This document shows positions 1-11,870 of a DNA stretch of 64,000 nt, in pieces (positions within the stretch are counted from its first letter, which is position 1; each line of letters starts with the position of its first letter). Origin of the DNA: Chalara sp. BL73 (taxonomy: Eukaryota; Ascomycota; Leotiomycetes; Helotiales); the NCBI GenBank assembly GCA_918026815.1, contig CAKJVC010000153.1, positions 212,849 through 276,848 on the forward strand, read 5' to 3'. Below the pieces are notes generated by a model that saw only the letters and a list, made by a program, of their open reading frames with translations, was not told the origin of the DNA and did no database searches. The position numbers were made by a program, and so were the translations under genes.

Positions 1-353
1 GCTGCTGAATTAATTTATTTACGAGCCTGGAATAGTCGTGCAAAGGATTGGGCTGTGTTGGGATTCTAAGATTTTTGGGATTGACCTGTTGTGGCGCGGG
101 GTCGTTGCAATTTGTGCCGCGTCCTCCAACACCAGTGTACAGCCCCATTGAGTTGGTTACTGTCGAAACAGTGTAATATATTAAACTTGTATGGTAGAGA
201 CACAAGCTTTTCAATACTTATATCTTATGCACTTTTGATTATTAAGCTTGAATCTTTCCGAAATGTTGAAACATTATCCAGTTGTTGTCTACTTACATGA
301 ATACGATTAGCCTCGCTGGTCTCTCAACCCCGCCTTCTTTTTTCACAATTCGA

Positions 354-1090
354 ATGGGAAAACTAGTAAAGAGCCACTGGGCTCGCCTTGTGGTTCTCTT
401 TGCGGCAGCGGTTCAGGTGGGTGGTTCCATTGAAGGTATTTTCTGGCCCAAGGTCACCTGGGACTTTTTCACAAATTCGCTTACCTGCCTCGTGAAGCCT
501 GTTCCGGTGCTGCAAATTGTGAATTTGGTTTTGGGAATTCTTGTCCTCGCTTGGGAATGGCCGCTCCCTTTTATTGCTGGAAGCATGATGCATCGGAGTA
601 TTCATGCTAGACTTATAATGTACAGCATTTGCGCCTCCATTTCAATCTCGCTGTACCAGTCACACAATTCAATCTTGTATTATGGCTTAGCAATATGTGG
701 TTACGCGTCAGCATTGTCTGACAATGAAGTAAGTACTTCTGTATACAAGAATTAAAGGTATCTAATAAACCGTGATAGACTATTCACTCGGACCCTTGGG
801 CAGTTAGCACGATCGATGAACAATCTGACATTAAACGTATCATGGATTCCGAACAAGGACTTCTGCAAGAATCGGCTCCCACACCCCAACACCTTCCAAT
901 ATATGAGTCTGAGCGCCGCTCCGGTTTGGTGATAGAGACAAAATATCAGTCTGGGGCCACGAAGGCGTTAATCAAATTTCAGTCCCCTACTGTACAGGAA
1001 GTCCGTGGTCTCTTTGAAGCACGGAAGAAGGATCTTTCGCAACCATACAAACGAACGAGAGCAAGGACATGGCACGCAGAAGCCGGGTGA
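354..1090 (+). CDS. Conserved fungal four-TM small membrane protein (DUF7727-like)
   Basis: Two exons, 354-728 and 779-1090, joined by a 50-nt GTAAGT...TAG intron in phase 0, give 228 aa. The start is the ATG of MGKLVKSHWARL. This N-terminus and the following segments (GSIEGIFWPKVTWDF, VKPVPVLQIVNLVLG, WEWPLPFIAGS) match, from memory, a widespread uncharacterised ascomycete family that I believe is DUF7727. Residues ~1-125 hold about four hydrophobic segments and the second exon encodes a hydrophilic tail ending near ARTWHAEAG. No biochemical function is known to me. An upstream in-frame non-ATG extension to 282 is judged untranslated. It stands alone next to decayed DNA and looks intact. Family assignment is good; the DUF number is less certain. 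Confidence 0.75.
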
Positions 1091-2880
1091 TTGTTTTTCT
1101 GACCCAACTATGATCATACATATAGATGGGGTTATATCCCGAATAACGTTATCGAAAGCAATATTTAGCATGAGTAAGGTTAAAAAAAGGTTAGATTATT
1201 CGATCGTGTCCCTGCTGCCGCAGAAGTTCTGATTGAGACTAGCTGCAACAACAATGCTGTCTAAGCCCAGCGAAATAAGCCTGCGAGAATACTTCGTCAA
1301 TTTTAGAAAAATTTTAGGGCTTGTTGGTAAAGTTGAAATAGGGATTGAACTGATAGCGAATAAGCTAAAGTGTGATTTACCATGATTAGCCGTCATGAAG
1401 CGTATGATTTATTAACTGCAGCTTAGTTTTTGCGAAATTATCCACGCAGATACATGATAGGCTGGTACTGGAATCTCTGAGGAGCATGTGGCTCTTGTTA
1501 GAGACCCAGGTATCACTATAAGGCAACCGGTACCTGAATCAGCTCAAGAAATCGATGGACTGGAGGCACAGTATGCAGGTGGCTGTTTTGAGATGTTGCT
1601 TGTTGAAGTAACTATTCAGCTTGCCATAGGGCAATGGTGACGAAAGCTGTTACAAGGCAAATATAATCACAATAAAAAATGTTATTCAAAGAGAAGGCTG
1701 CCTATAACTCCGCTGCTAAGAGATGGTGATAGCGGCCAAAATAGCTTTCAGATATGACTCATAGGAATTGCCATATATAGAGTTCTCCGACATTATACCA
1801 TTACTTATCTTACCAACCTTTTTGGCTAGACAAGCAATCATGTTCTTATAACATGGACGATACATATCTATGGCAAGAAGCGTCGATTCCTTATTGGTAA
1901 ATTAAATCGAGAATCCGAATAAATTCTATACTCGTCATTTGTGACTATGAAGGCTATTAGAGAATGATTACGGTTGCACTAAGTTTACTAATCGTAGGGG
2001 TCAGCTTCCGGCGTAGTCGATATTAGTAAGTAGAGTTTCTTTGCTTACAACCTTGGGGATTTGCAAGGATTGCAAGATGCGGAATTTGGAGTCAAGAGAC
2101 AGACATTTCTTAGATTGCCCTATAGAGAGGTACTAATCCCTGGGTGAACTACGTTTACGTGGTATCCGGTTTGGTTGCTACATTGTTGTACTTCTTGTTA
2201 AGACCCTGAGACATGCCATAGTTAATTAGACTGCCTTCTTGTGCAGAAGTCATCTTCACTGAGGGGCACTTAGTCAATAAATCCCTAAACTCAGACAAAC
2301 CTTCAAAATCAATCAAAGAAGAAAAATAATAAGCCGAAGTGTCTTTATTCATACAATATCGCAGTTTGACATGTTTCACATGGCAAACACCAAGCTTTTT
2401 AGAGAAGTCTGTTGCTATAAAGAATCTCATAAGACGAGCTAATTATAATCAGTTAAAAGCCGTACCGGTATTGTTATGTTTGTTTTTACTTGTGAAGATC
2501 TCGTCGAGGTTTTGTCTTTTGTGCAGGCTCCTGAGCAGTGATGTCTTTTTTTCAAAACAGCGGTAAGCGTATAAAAAAGTCTTATATCAACTGCGGTGCG
2601 AATTGCAGACTCGCAATAGATTTATAACGTTATACTTGCTACTAAATGCGGTTATTTTAATAACCCCCAAAAAATCGCAACTCGCGCCAAGACCAATCAT
2701 AAAAAAAGTATCAAAAAGTGACTCAAAAGCCGCTTGCAGTTTTTTCGGCGCAGGTAAATGCTGCTGATGGTCTACGCTAAATACATGCTTACTAAAGTAA
2801 AGCTGGTGATAATGGTATTGATAGAGTCGATTAGCTTGGAAATAAACATTCTGACTATGGGTCTGGAGTATCATTGTGAG
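1091..2880. other. No supported gene
   Basis: Only short ORFs (<100 aa) without recognisable motifs on either strand. Base composition is uneven, with many stops, as in decayed repeat DNA. I see no RNA gene or terminal repeats here. Confidence 0.5.
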
Positions 2881-3640
2881 TTAGGAAGTGAAAGTGTGGT
2901 TCTTTCTTATACATCACGAAAACTGTATGAAGCTGATATAAGTTCACAAATCAGAATTGGACACAAAGTGCTCATCCCGGTTGGTGCGCCAAAAGAGGAC
3001 TTTATACCAAACCACGATGATATGAGATCAATCGCTAGTGGTTCTAGTTCCCACCGCCAACCTGTGTCGCCGAATCTGTCAAGGCAGCAGCAGCAGCACC
3101 ACCATGCTACAGATCCAGGAACGATAAATACTTACACCGATGGAAGCAGTATCAAAGGCCCTGTCGGCGCAGCCGCAATAGCACCTGCCTTCAAGCTCAC
3201 AGGCATCAGCACCAAAATGGTGGAGGCCATGGGCACATCCACCACTCCACAAAAGATGCAGGCAAGACTGACGGGGTGATATGCCCTCGCATCCCCAGGT
3301 TGAGACATGCGCCAGTCCCTATCGTGCAACCTCTGTCTGACCACCCTGCACATATTAAAGCGCAGTCGTATCCAGCTAGCCCTCTTTATTACCATGCGAT
3401 CTCCAGACGAGTGCGGTGAGGGATATACATCAGATGGAGGATTAGCTCGAATGTATATTCGAATTCCATCAAATCGAGAGCTCGCCTGCTTCATTTTGCT
3501 TACTGATGAGCTTATCTCTTTCGAGAACACCGTCGTCCACACAAGGGGGAATGCATACATAGCAGAGCTAGGTCAGACGGTATCACCGACTGATTCGAGA
3601 CATGACTATTTTGGGAATGGAAGATAGATTAACATACAAG
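2881..3640 (+). pseudogene. Relic of a LINE (Tad-like) RNase H region
   Basis: The plus-strand frame around 3120-3280 reads NTYTDGSSIKGPVGAAAIAP and then GTSTT about 35 residues later. This is the YTDGS...GAAA...GTSTT signature of the RNase HI domain at the C-terminal end of fungal non-LTR retrotransposon polyproteins. Upstream a Gln/His stretch (QQQQHHH) precedes it, and the frame stops at 3279, well before the remaining RNase H catalytic segments. A further open stretch runs at 3307-3627 in another frame. No reverse transcriptase block is visible nearby, so this is a fragment, not an element. Its exact ends cannot be seen. Confidence 0.5.
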
Positions 3641-4880
3641 GTAGCCTGGTGTCACATGATCAATAATGTCAGCTGCAAAGCTAGAACGGACTATATATAA
3701 GAGGCAATTAGAGGAACTGTTGGCCATGCATGAAGATCCCTATTCTCGAGATATTGACAGGCGCCTCGAAGAATGGCTGAAGCAGGTGGCTTTCCCGTAA
3801 AATGATGTAGTGCAAGCTGGTCACCCGGATACAGTCTTATAGAAACAGCCACTGTAGATTGCCAAACTCACAGCTCTGAAGGGGATGCCGCTGGCAGTGA
3901 CCTATTAAGGTTTGATAGAGCCGGATGGGAGCCTCTTTGGGAAAAGGCCATTGCCATTCCCTACTTTGAACGTCTAGCAGGCCTACGATCTAGTTTCGTA
4001 GGGATACGGCTGAGCCAGTTCCTGCCTCCGAGAGAATCTTCTTTGCGTGATTCTTAAGGTAATGTTGAAACGCATCCGGTGAAATGGGGGAGGTTTAAAT
4101 AAGTGAGTGCGCATGGTGTGTATTCGTAATCTCTGTTGAAAATTTTAGATTTGTGGGGATAGTGGGTGCGGATGTCGACTTGGTGGGAATCCTTAACGGA
4201 GAACCTCCAAATAAGTGAGGTGTTTCTACATTTAATATTTGCACAAATTTGATATCAAGTGGCTGAAATAATAGAGACCTAGTCCTCATGATTCTGGAAT
4301 TCTTTCCGTCAAGAATGTAGTACTCATTATATATGTTTGAATAAATTGCTCGAGGTGGATTGTGGGAGCTTGTGCGAACAATAGATATACACTTGGTCTT
4401 GATCTTATTGTGGCCGTGCAGACTCTCCGCCAAGGCTCGCGTCTTATATTCGCAACCTTGACCCGAATACTGGTCTCCGTGCAGATATCTGTGCTGCCTT
4501 GGATCCTAAGTTAGCTCTTTGGATACGGCACTGGAGCTGCCTACTCGGACAGTGCCCAATGTAAAAGTGCTCCCAACTACGGTCGCGAACCATCTCCGAT
4601 AAAGTCGACTAACAAATCTTGGGGGAGCTCATTGGGGGTTTACTAGAATGTTGCATTTCCACATCATGTAAAATTCTAGGCTATATACACATCAGGGCTT
4701 TTGAATTGACAAACATCCCGAAACACCACCGGCGCCACGCTATAAACGCTATGCTGCAGAGCCTTTTCGTGTATGTACAACTCCTAGTAGCCTAACCTAT
4801 ATAACCACGCATGATTAGAATCTAGAAATTAAGTGGCATCAAAAAGCATCTCCCACATTTCACATCACCCATCTAACACT
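3641..4880. other. No supported gene
   Basis: Mixed-composition intergenic DNA. A 112-aa minus-strand ORF (4095-4433) has no recognisable motif. The stretch may include more of the LINE relic to its left. Confidence 0.4.
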
Positions 4881-5951
4881 CTACCTACTTGGCAGTTCAG
4901 CCAAGTACGACCGTTGGTCCTTGTCCAGCAATTCTGCTACACTCATTTGGGCATGGAGCTCTTTTGGAGATGTCGGTGTGAGCTGCTGCATCTGCAAATC
5001 TGGATAATGAGAATATGGCGCAACAGCTGCCCTATTGGAGGACATGCTTCGTCTATATCGACCAAAGGTATATACCAAGGCTAACGCTGCGATACTCGCA
5101 ATTCCACATGCAATCCCAATCCCGATCTTGGCACCAGTGCTGAGACCCGCCGATGAAGTTGCCTTCGAGGTGGAATCCGCTGTGCTGTCTGCGGAACTTG
5201 ATGAAGAACTTGTCCGAGTGGACGTAACTACGGAGGGAGCTAAAGTAGTTGTGAGGAGAGTAGAGGTAGAAGAGGCCGAGGCGGCTGAGGAGCTAGAGCT
5301 GGATGATGAACTAGAGCTAGACGATGAGATAGAGCTAGAGCTAGAGCTAGAGCTAGAGCTAGAGCTAGAGCTAGAGCTAGAGATAGTGCTAGTGCTAGTG
5401 CTAGTGCTAGTTTTGGAGCTGGAGCTTGATCCAGACACTATGAGGAATCCGGTAGAATAGAGCTGAGGGACTCTGCTTAAACTGGAGTTGTATGTGTCTC
5501 CAGGGGGCATGAATCGTAGGACGAACCGTGGCGTTGAGGCTAATATTTGTGTCGATGTGTCGATGAGCCAGTTATATGAACCGGCTTGTGAGACATCGGC
5601 ATTGCCTAATTATCGCACGTTAGTTAAAAGTCCAAAAAGGACAAACAATCACAGTAACGTGGGACGTGAGCAAGACCTACTCGTGAGCAATTGAGTATAC
5701 GGGATCTGGTCATAGCTAAACGTCGTTATCCATAAATCAACGACGTTGATCCCCTGAAGGAATGCGTCTATCGTGCCCGCAGGCCAGCCCTCCCAGGCGA
5801 TGGGGAGTGTGCTTCCCTCATAAAATACGTCGTTGAAATCCGCGAAGTTTGGGTTCGGGAGGGTCCAGCCGGCTTGGATAGGGTTCGCAGTTGCTCGCTG
5901 GAATAGCAAGCCTGGGAGACGAAGCAAATGATAATACCGATAAAGGAGCAT
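4881..5951 (-). CDS. Ser-rich single-pass membrane protein, cell-wall sensor-like
   Basis: Exon 1 is 5951-5681 and exon 2 is 5605-4881; a 75-nt intron (GTAGGT...TTAG, phase 1) joins them into 331 aa. Residues ~25-140 form a globular extracellular domain beginning AGWTLPNPNFADFNDVFYEG and containing AGSYNWLIDTS, resembling the Ig-like N-domain of Kre9/Knh1-type or GPI-linked wall proteins. Then come a roughly 100-residue Ser/Thr stalk, one TM helix (GIGIACGIASIAALALVYTF), a basic stop-transfer (GRYRRS) and a ~50-residue cytosolic tail. Extracellular domain, Ser stalk, TM and short tail is the Wsc/Mid2 sensor architecture, although no WSC cysteine domain is present. The signal peptide is weak (MLLYRYYHLLRLPGLLF). 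Sensor function is inference. Confidence 0.75.
5275..5415 (-). repeat. Hexanucleotide (TAGCTC)n serine-coding microsatellite
   Basis: Near-perfect GAGCTA repeats on the plus strand, fading into GTGCTA units at 5387-5412, encode alternating AGC/TCT serine codons in the stalk of the membrane protein. In-frame hexamer gain or loss would change stalk length without a frameshift. Confidence 0.85.
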
Positions 5952-6688
5952 CTCTCCCCCCCAACACTTGCATGAGGATTAATATTTATGATGTGAAAAG
6001 GCGATCAAAAAGGAAGGGGGGGAGGTGCAAATAGTTTTTATTACCGGATTTCTGAGTTGGGCATGACAATTACTGTACAGTTCCAACAGCGCTAGTATCT
6101 TAACCCACCGACACAACTAACTACTGTAGTCGCGCGCGGTACGCTCTTGCCCTAAATCAAACCAGAGAGGAGAGACAATAGCCGCTCGGAGAAGTGGTGA
6201 CGTCCATTGTGGCGCCAACTGTAACGGGCGAGGAGCTACTTTCCCCCTGAGCTACAGTACTTCGAGTAATCTGGATCGCGTGACTGGGAAATACGCACTC
6301 AATCACCAACAATACCAACAACACCAACACCAATAAATAGGGCATCCTGTAACAGATAGGGTACGAAGTACTACGATACAGTACTGTTTGGTATGGTAGC
6401 ACATCGGGACCAACCGCTACTACAGTACTAGCCTCGGGCTTGAGCTGAAAGTATAATACATTCTCCGCCCTGGTTGGTGCGGGTTTATTACCCCACGTGG
6501 TCTTAGCGCGAGGGATCCATGCCATCGCTGCGGCTCGCGTCTTTCAGCTTGTTTGCTGTGAATCTACCGCGACGGCGGCTGCGCATGTGAAACAGAAATA
6601 ATATTCTCTGTAACTCCCCCTATCTCTATCGCGTTTCCTTTCTCCTTTCTTTCTTCTCTTAAGATAGCTGTCGTCCCGGCCGCGCATC
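5952..6688. other. Upstream region of two genes; possible tiny secreted ORF at 6157-6345 (-)
   Basis: This lies between the minus-strand membrane protein and the plus-strand acyltransferase, so it should hold both promoters. A minus-strand ORF from 6345 starts MPYLLVLVLLVLLVIECVF and runs 62 aa to 6157, signal-peptide-like with a Ser/Thr-rich mature part. Its hydrophobic stretch overlaps a low-complexity CAACAC-type run, so it may be fortuitous. Nothing else was recognised. Confidence 0.3.
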
Positions 6689-8295
6689 ATGTTATTCGGA
6701 GCTCCCACCAGAGCCCGAGCAATTTTGTCGCCCATATTAGCTGCCCTAAAGCCGAGTTTCTTGAGACGCTCCTCTCACACGGCAGAGCCACGAAGACTAC
6801 ATCGCACCTCATATCTCGATGGTTTGAGAGGTGTGGCAGCGCTATTCGTCGTGTTTGCTCACTACGAAGCGACATACTTTCCGTCTCTCAATCCGGCCTG
6901 GCATGCTGGCCTTTCTGGTGATGCCAGTGCCGGCGGCGCGGAGGGTGTAGAGCACCATAGCAATAGCAATTTTTTGCAGCTGCCCATCGTCCGGGCCATG
7001 TACGCAGGCCCATTCATGGTCGCCATATTTTTTGTCATCTCGGGCCATGTCCTAAGCCAGAAAGCGCTAGGTAAGTCTACAGATGGTCTCATTACAGAGT
7101 GCTGGCACGAGCCTGACGGTATCACCTTGTTGAACAGGCCTTGCGAAACGACGACTGTACTCAGACCTCCTCAAATCTCTCGCATCGTCAGTGTTTCGCC
7201 GCTGGTTCCGCTTGATGCTCCCGGCTCTTGCATCCTCATTCCTCTTCTTCCTCTTCGTACAATGCGGCTGGGTCACTAAGCTCTCTCCCAACTGGGACGC
7301 GGACCATGCGCCAGTGTCTGAACCACTATACGATCCAAAAGATGAGACGCTCTCCTCCTGGGCCGCCGACGTTCTCTCCTTAACCAATCCGTTCCGCTTC
7401 GGCGAAGTCAGTTTCCCGAAATATAACTATCCGCTCTGGACAATGCCGGTGGAATATATGGGTTCGATGATCATCTTTGTTGTAGTCACGGGCACCTCTC
7501 TAGTACGACCTGTATTGCGACTGGCTGTTTTGGCTGCACTGGTAGTATACTGCATGTGGATGGCTCGATGGGAGTGGTGTCTCTTCATCAGTGGCGTTTT
7601 GCTAGCTGACGTGTACGATAAAAGCTCTCCAGACTATGCTCCTATTCCCATGCTACCACTTACCTCCTGCATCGATGGAGAAGTGGAGGAGAATACCCGG
7701 CACACAAGTAAATCATGCATGAAGACACTTCCCAAACCCTCTTCTTATATAGTCGAGTCTTTCCTCTTCCTCCTAGCGCTATACCTAGGGAGTGCTCCGA
7801 CCGGAATCCCCGCCGAACTAGATGTCGCGCCTGGCTATAGCTGGCTCTCTCCATGGATTCCGAGAAGCTGGGCCTTATATATGAGCTATTTCTACCCTGA
7901 TGTCGGTGCCATTCTGCTCGTGTCCGTCTTGGCACATTCCGACTTCCTCCAGAGGATCTTCACCACGAGAATAGCGCAGTATCTGGGCGACATCAGCTTG
8001 TCGCTTTATATGCTGCATGTAATTGTATTGCATACCCTCGGAAATTGGCTGATCGTACAATGCTGGGTTACGATGCAGCCCTTGGGGAGTTGGGGCTTTA
8101 CGATCGGAATCTCAAGTAAGTTCATCCACTATGATCCCGAGCCTAAACTAACTCCCTGCAGTAGCCTTATCATGTTGTGCCATCGTGACGTTCTGGCTCT
8201 CGGATGTATTTTGGCGGCTGGTAGATACACGATGTGTTCAGTTGACGAGGTGGATGACTACCATGGCCTTTGTAAAGGACGAGCAACCACTGTAA
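6689..8295 (+). CDS. Acyltransferase-3 family multi-pass membrane protein
   Basis: Three exons, 6689-7070, 7138-8115 and 8162-8295, give 497 aa. The introns are GTAAGT...ACAG (67 nt) and GTAAGT...GCAG (46 nt), both in phase 1. The hallmark opening SYLDGLRGVAALFVVFAHYE (catalytic-His region), the AIFFVISGHVLS segment and the late GDISLSLYMLHVIVLHTL helix identify the acyl_transf_3 family (PF01757), about ten TM helices that move acyl groups onto hydroxyls or amines. Reading exon 2 through without splicing would end in an unrelated tail; the spliced exon 3 restores a membrane C-terminus (LSCCAIVTFWLSDVFWRLVDT). Substrate unknown. It lies 20 kb from the UstY block and its family also occurs there at 46.5 kb. 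Confidence 0.88.
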
Positions 8296-8629
8296 TAACA
8301 AGTAATTACAAGAAAATCGAGCTCATCGATCCTGCGGGATCAGATATCGACCAGCAACAACGGTCTGCGATGGTATCTCGGCATGGGAGCAACCTGTTTC
8401 GACTCTGGCTCTAGTGCACATTTTGCCCCCGCTCCTATCTCCAGCAGTGAAGAGCCTTGTTGGTTCCACATTGTCTACGCTCAGCGGGCAATATCCAGTC
8501 TCCTCTACGACATGGTTTGGCAATAGTTCTTCTTTAAGTATACGCTACAGTAGCCCGCACTCGTTGGACCGCTTGGTGCAATCGCTACTCAGGTAGCAAA
8601 GCCCAACCACGGTAAAGCTGGTGAAGGGC

Positions 8630-9231
8630 GAGCAGAAGCTGTTTAGGTAGCCCTTACTATGCGTGCTCTTCAGTCCTTAGAGCCAACTCGCAATCAGCAA
8701 ATTCCGCATCCCAAATGTCCCCAATTTACAGTCGCGTCAACACATTCTTTCTGAGGTCCTCCACATTCTAGTGCCTCTAGTCAACTCGGTCGAAGATGTG
8801 CAGTTCCGTAACGAAGTCACCAACCTCGCACATCCGGCTATTTCTACAAGAAACTGCGTGCAGACAAGCGAGCCTAAACTGGGTGTTTTCCCAACCCTTG
8901 ACCTCGCAATTCTTACCGACTGGCGCCTCTTGGTCGGCGGTGCAAATGCTGCAGACGCAGTATTTTCAACGCACCGTGTATTTTCACTCTTTTCCCATGT
9001 ATCATCGCCAAGAAATTCCCGCTGAGTGTCAAGGCCCCCGGTGGCCCGCCCGGCAGCTGGCCAGAGTCGCAGCAGCAGCCTCAAGCGCTGGAGACTTGTA
9101 TTAATCCTGAGACAATGCTGCGAGAGTCTTCGTCCTTGGTGATAAACGGGAAGATAGAAGAAAGAATGGAAAGAGGAATGGGTCGAGTAGTAGGAGAGAG
9201 TCTAGGGTTGGAAACAGGGCCATCGGCCTAA
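8630..9231 (+). pseudogene. Decayed coding remnant of unidentified family
   Basis: Plus-strand frames 8771-9025 and roughly 8960-9231 read like one former protein. The first gives VEDVQFRNEVTNLAHPAIST. Another frame then gives KKFPLSVKAPGGPPGSWPE and continues through ERMGRVVGESLGLETGPSA to a stop at ~9231. The switch of frame within a few bases around 8980 suggests a frameshift. I do not recognise the family. An intron could also explain the switch, but no convincing splice pair was found. Confidence 0.3.
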
Positions 9232-10812
9232 TTACACATTGGAGTGAAGGGAAGTGGAGAGCTGTCGAGGAAAACCAAGCTTGTCAAGGTTATCAGCCTT
9301 ATACATACAGTGAAAACAATAGTATCTTTCACGACCATCTTGTTCCCATCTCCGAGGTGGTATCTCTGCTCTGGAGAGAGGTCTTTGAACAAGAGTGGGC
9401 TGCATAGAGCATTTGCTGTGTTTTTGGCTAGTTGCGCTCCAGATTTAAGGAGTGAGAGGTGCTTATCCAACCGTGTCCGTCTTGATATAGCTTTCTACTT
9501 TTGTAGCCAATTCCTTGTTGGTGTCCCTCTCAAATGGGTTATCTTTGTTCAGCATATCATTGTGGATCTCGGGTGAGTGTCCGAACTAGCCTGGCCGCTG
9601 TCTGAGCTCGATTTACAAGAACGTATAGGTGATCCGGATATCTGGATTAAGTTAGATACACTGTATATATTTCCTTGCCCGACTTAGCCTACGCGCTTTT
9701 CTAGATTCAGCCCCTTGGGAGGTTCTTGATCGTCAATCGTGGTCATCTGATCATGTTGAGACTCAGCATGAGGCTGGAGTTGCGCCTAGACGAATTAAAA
9801 GATATTTTAGCAGCTGAACACAGTAAACACCGTAAACTATTTAATAATTTCGTGCTATGTCCCGGCTCCGAGATTAGTATTCATCATGACGATTATAGTG
9901 ACAACATAGTGAACCCATTAGATTAAGCCGCCCGGTAAGAATACTTAACTTTGGTAGTGGAAAGATAGTAACGGGTGGACCTTACTGAAGCCTTCGTAGT
10001 TGAAGGCATCATGGTCTCATGTGGGGACACTTATTGCTCGAAAATATAGCCAAGAAACAATTTCTTAATTAACAGACAGGGGCGGAATTAGGAGGAGATG
10101 CGCTTTTGAGGAATTTGAAAGAATATAGGAAGAGAATCCAGTGCGGCTTTTCGGTGAGACGAATTTAGGGTTAATTGAGGTGGAATCTACAAGACAAAAC
10201 TGTCTTCAATATTGCCGCCGACGAAGGAAATGAGAACAATTTTCGATCTTTTTATGTTGTCCTGCGGTGCTCGTCTTAATAATGCTCAAAGAGCGAAATG
10301 CCATTCCCAAATATTTAATAAAGCAAGCCTCTAAAGATAGGATCATATGCGGTAAAGCCACTGCCTTCTCTAATGCTGTAGTACCAAGCTCCGACCACGG
10401 CCCTTCTAAGACCGAGCCTCACTCTTGGAACGCTGATGTCTAGAGTACCTTCTTGTTCCTTTTGCTAAATAGACTTTGCAAAAACAGAATTTCAACTTTC
10501 GTTTTTACCCTCAATCCACAGTAAAACCTGATAGTTGGCGTTCCCCTTTAGAATATTCGAGATGTATCCAGATCCAGCTAGAATTTCCCTTCTCGGCCAT
10601 TGCAATTCGATCCTGGTGTGCCTCCGTGCGATCAAAATTTTCCACAGATGCCTCCTCAAAACTGCACGTGATTATCAACTGACAAGCTCGAGCGGCTGTT
10701 AGAACAATCATAAATTAAAAAACTTCATGTATTTAAAATATTGCTAAATGACATGGTAAGCAAGCGGGCAACATTGGAAACCATACTTTTCCCGGCTAGT
10801 GGTTAAGAAAAT
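9232..10812. other. No supported gene
   Basis: Short ORFs up to 110 aa on both strands (for example 9244-9576 +) without motifs. Composition becomes AT-rich toward 10 kb. Likely decayed DNA. Confidence 0.4.
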
Positions 10813-11870
10813 TTACGCACCTTTGCATCCGCGAAGGTTCTTCACGCAAGACTCGAGCCTTTGCCGTACATCTAGACCCTCCAGTACTTCCTTGTAGCAG
10901 CCCTGACCTTCTCCACGTCTTTTATTCTCCTCAAGGCCAACATTATCTAGACCATGCCCAAAGTTAAACGAAAAAGATGCCTTCAGTCCGCGTTTTTGAG
11001 TAATCCTTGGGGCAATCTACCATTTCCTCTCACTATCCATTGTAATATGAAGTATCGTCTTGCCAACCTTAATTAAGTCATCCCCAAAACATTTCAAAAA
11101 CGAAACGCCAGCACCCCCCCAAAAAACCAAGACACTTCATATTCTCTTCAAATAACGATGCTTGTGTTCTTGTGCCAAACATCGCGAGCTTCACTACAAG
11201 GTTGATTAATAGGATTGTCTGCCCTAGCTGGGTCGTAGACAAAGTCTTCGTCCGCAATTATAATTTCGTCAAAAACAAAAAGTTGGAGGCCAAAGTCGCG
11301 CGTGCCGCTTCCTAGATTTTGCCTTGTTAAGTAATTCTATTTCTTGATACTTCTTGTAGCTTGACAGAATCATAATGCCATATGCTTACTTGTTAGTGCG
11401 ACAAACAGAAATTTTAATAAAGTAAACTTTAGTCCTGTTCTTAATAAGAATTCTTAGTTTTACCTCTTAGCTAAAGAGCTGTATACATCTTACAAAAAGA
11501 GATCTGGATCTAATAACCTAGCAAAAAGCAAGTTCCTTGGCTCCAATACTGATAACTTCACTGTCGAGACGGCTTTGAAGTTGGTCCTTCCAGTTCGCGC
11601 AGTGCTTTAGCTTAGTAAATATCCTCCGCGCTTGCTCTTCGTAAGCCCTCATAAATTTACCAACAGACATTTCGAGATTTCCAAGCATCAAAGCTACAAA
11701 ACTACCCGTAGATGTGCTTCCGATCATATCGAAATACTCGCAAGGTTTCAAAATGGTCTCTGGATCGACAAACTCCGTAATCTGCTTAATTCTGAAAGTC
11801 CGAGAAAGCCGCCGCCGCCTAGTAATATCAAGCAAAAGCTCTTATAAAGGACTGCTTCGAAACTTGTGGA
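10813..11870 (-). pseudogene. Patatin-like phospholipase pseudogene
   Basis: Minus-strand segments in several frames line up with a patatin domain. The glycine-rich oxyanion region near 11805 reads GGGGFLGLSEL. PCEYFDMIGSTSTGS near 11710 is a decayed copy of the GxSxG nucleophile elbow. ADNPINQPCSEARDVW lies near 11220, then SFLKCFGDDLIKVGKTIL near 11070. The tail FNFGHGLDNVGLEENK runs near 10950, and LDVRQRLESCVKNL ends near 10813. The frames are disconnected by several indels, one at a G-rich homopolymer near 11115, and by at least one stop. Intact relatives are lipid acyl hydrolases, in fungi often fused to NACHT/NB-ARC modules; no such module is seen here. The copy cannot encode a functional enzyme. 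Confidence 0.7.

Noticed and set aside
5035..5460. Plus-strand Glu/Leu-rich ORF of 141 aa opposite the serine stalk
   Set aside because: It is the antisense of the Ser-coding hexamer repeat (GAGCTA read as E-L) and has no start context or other features.
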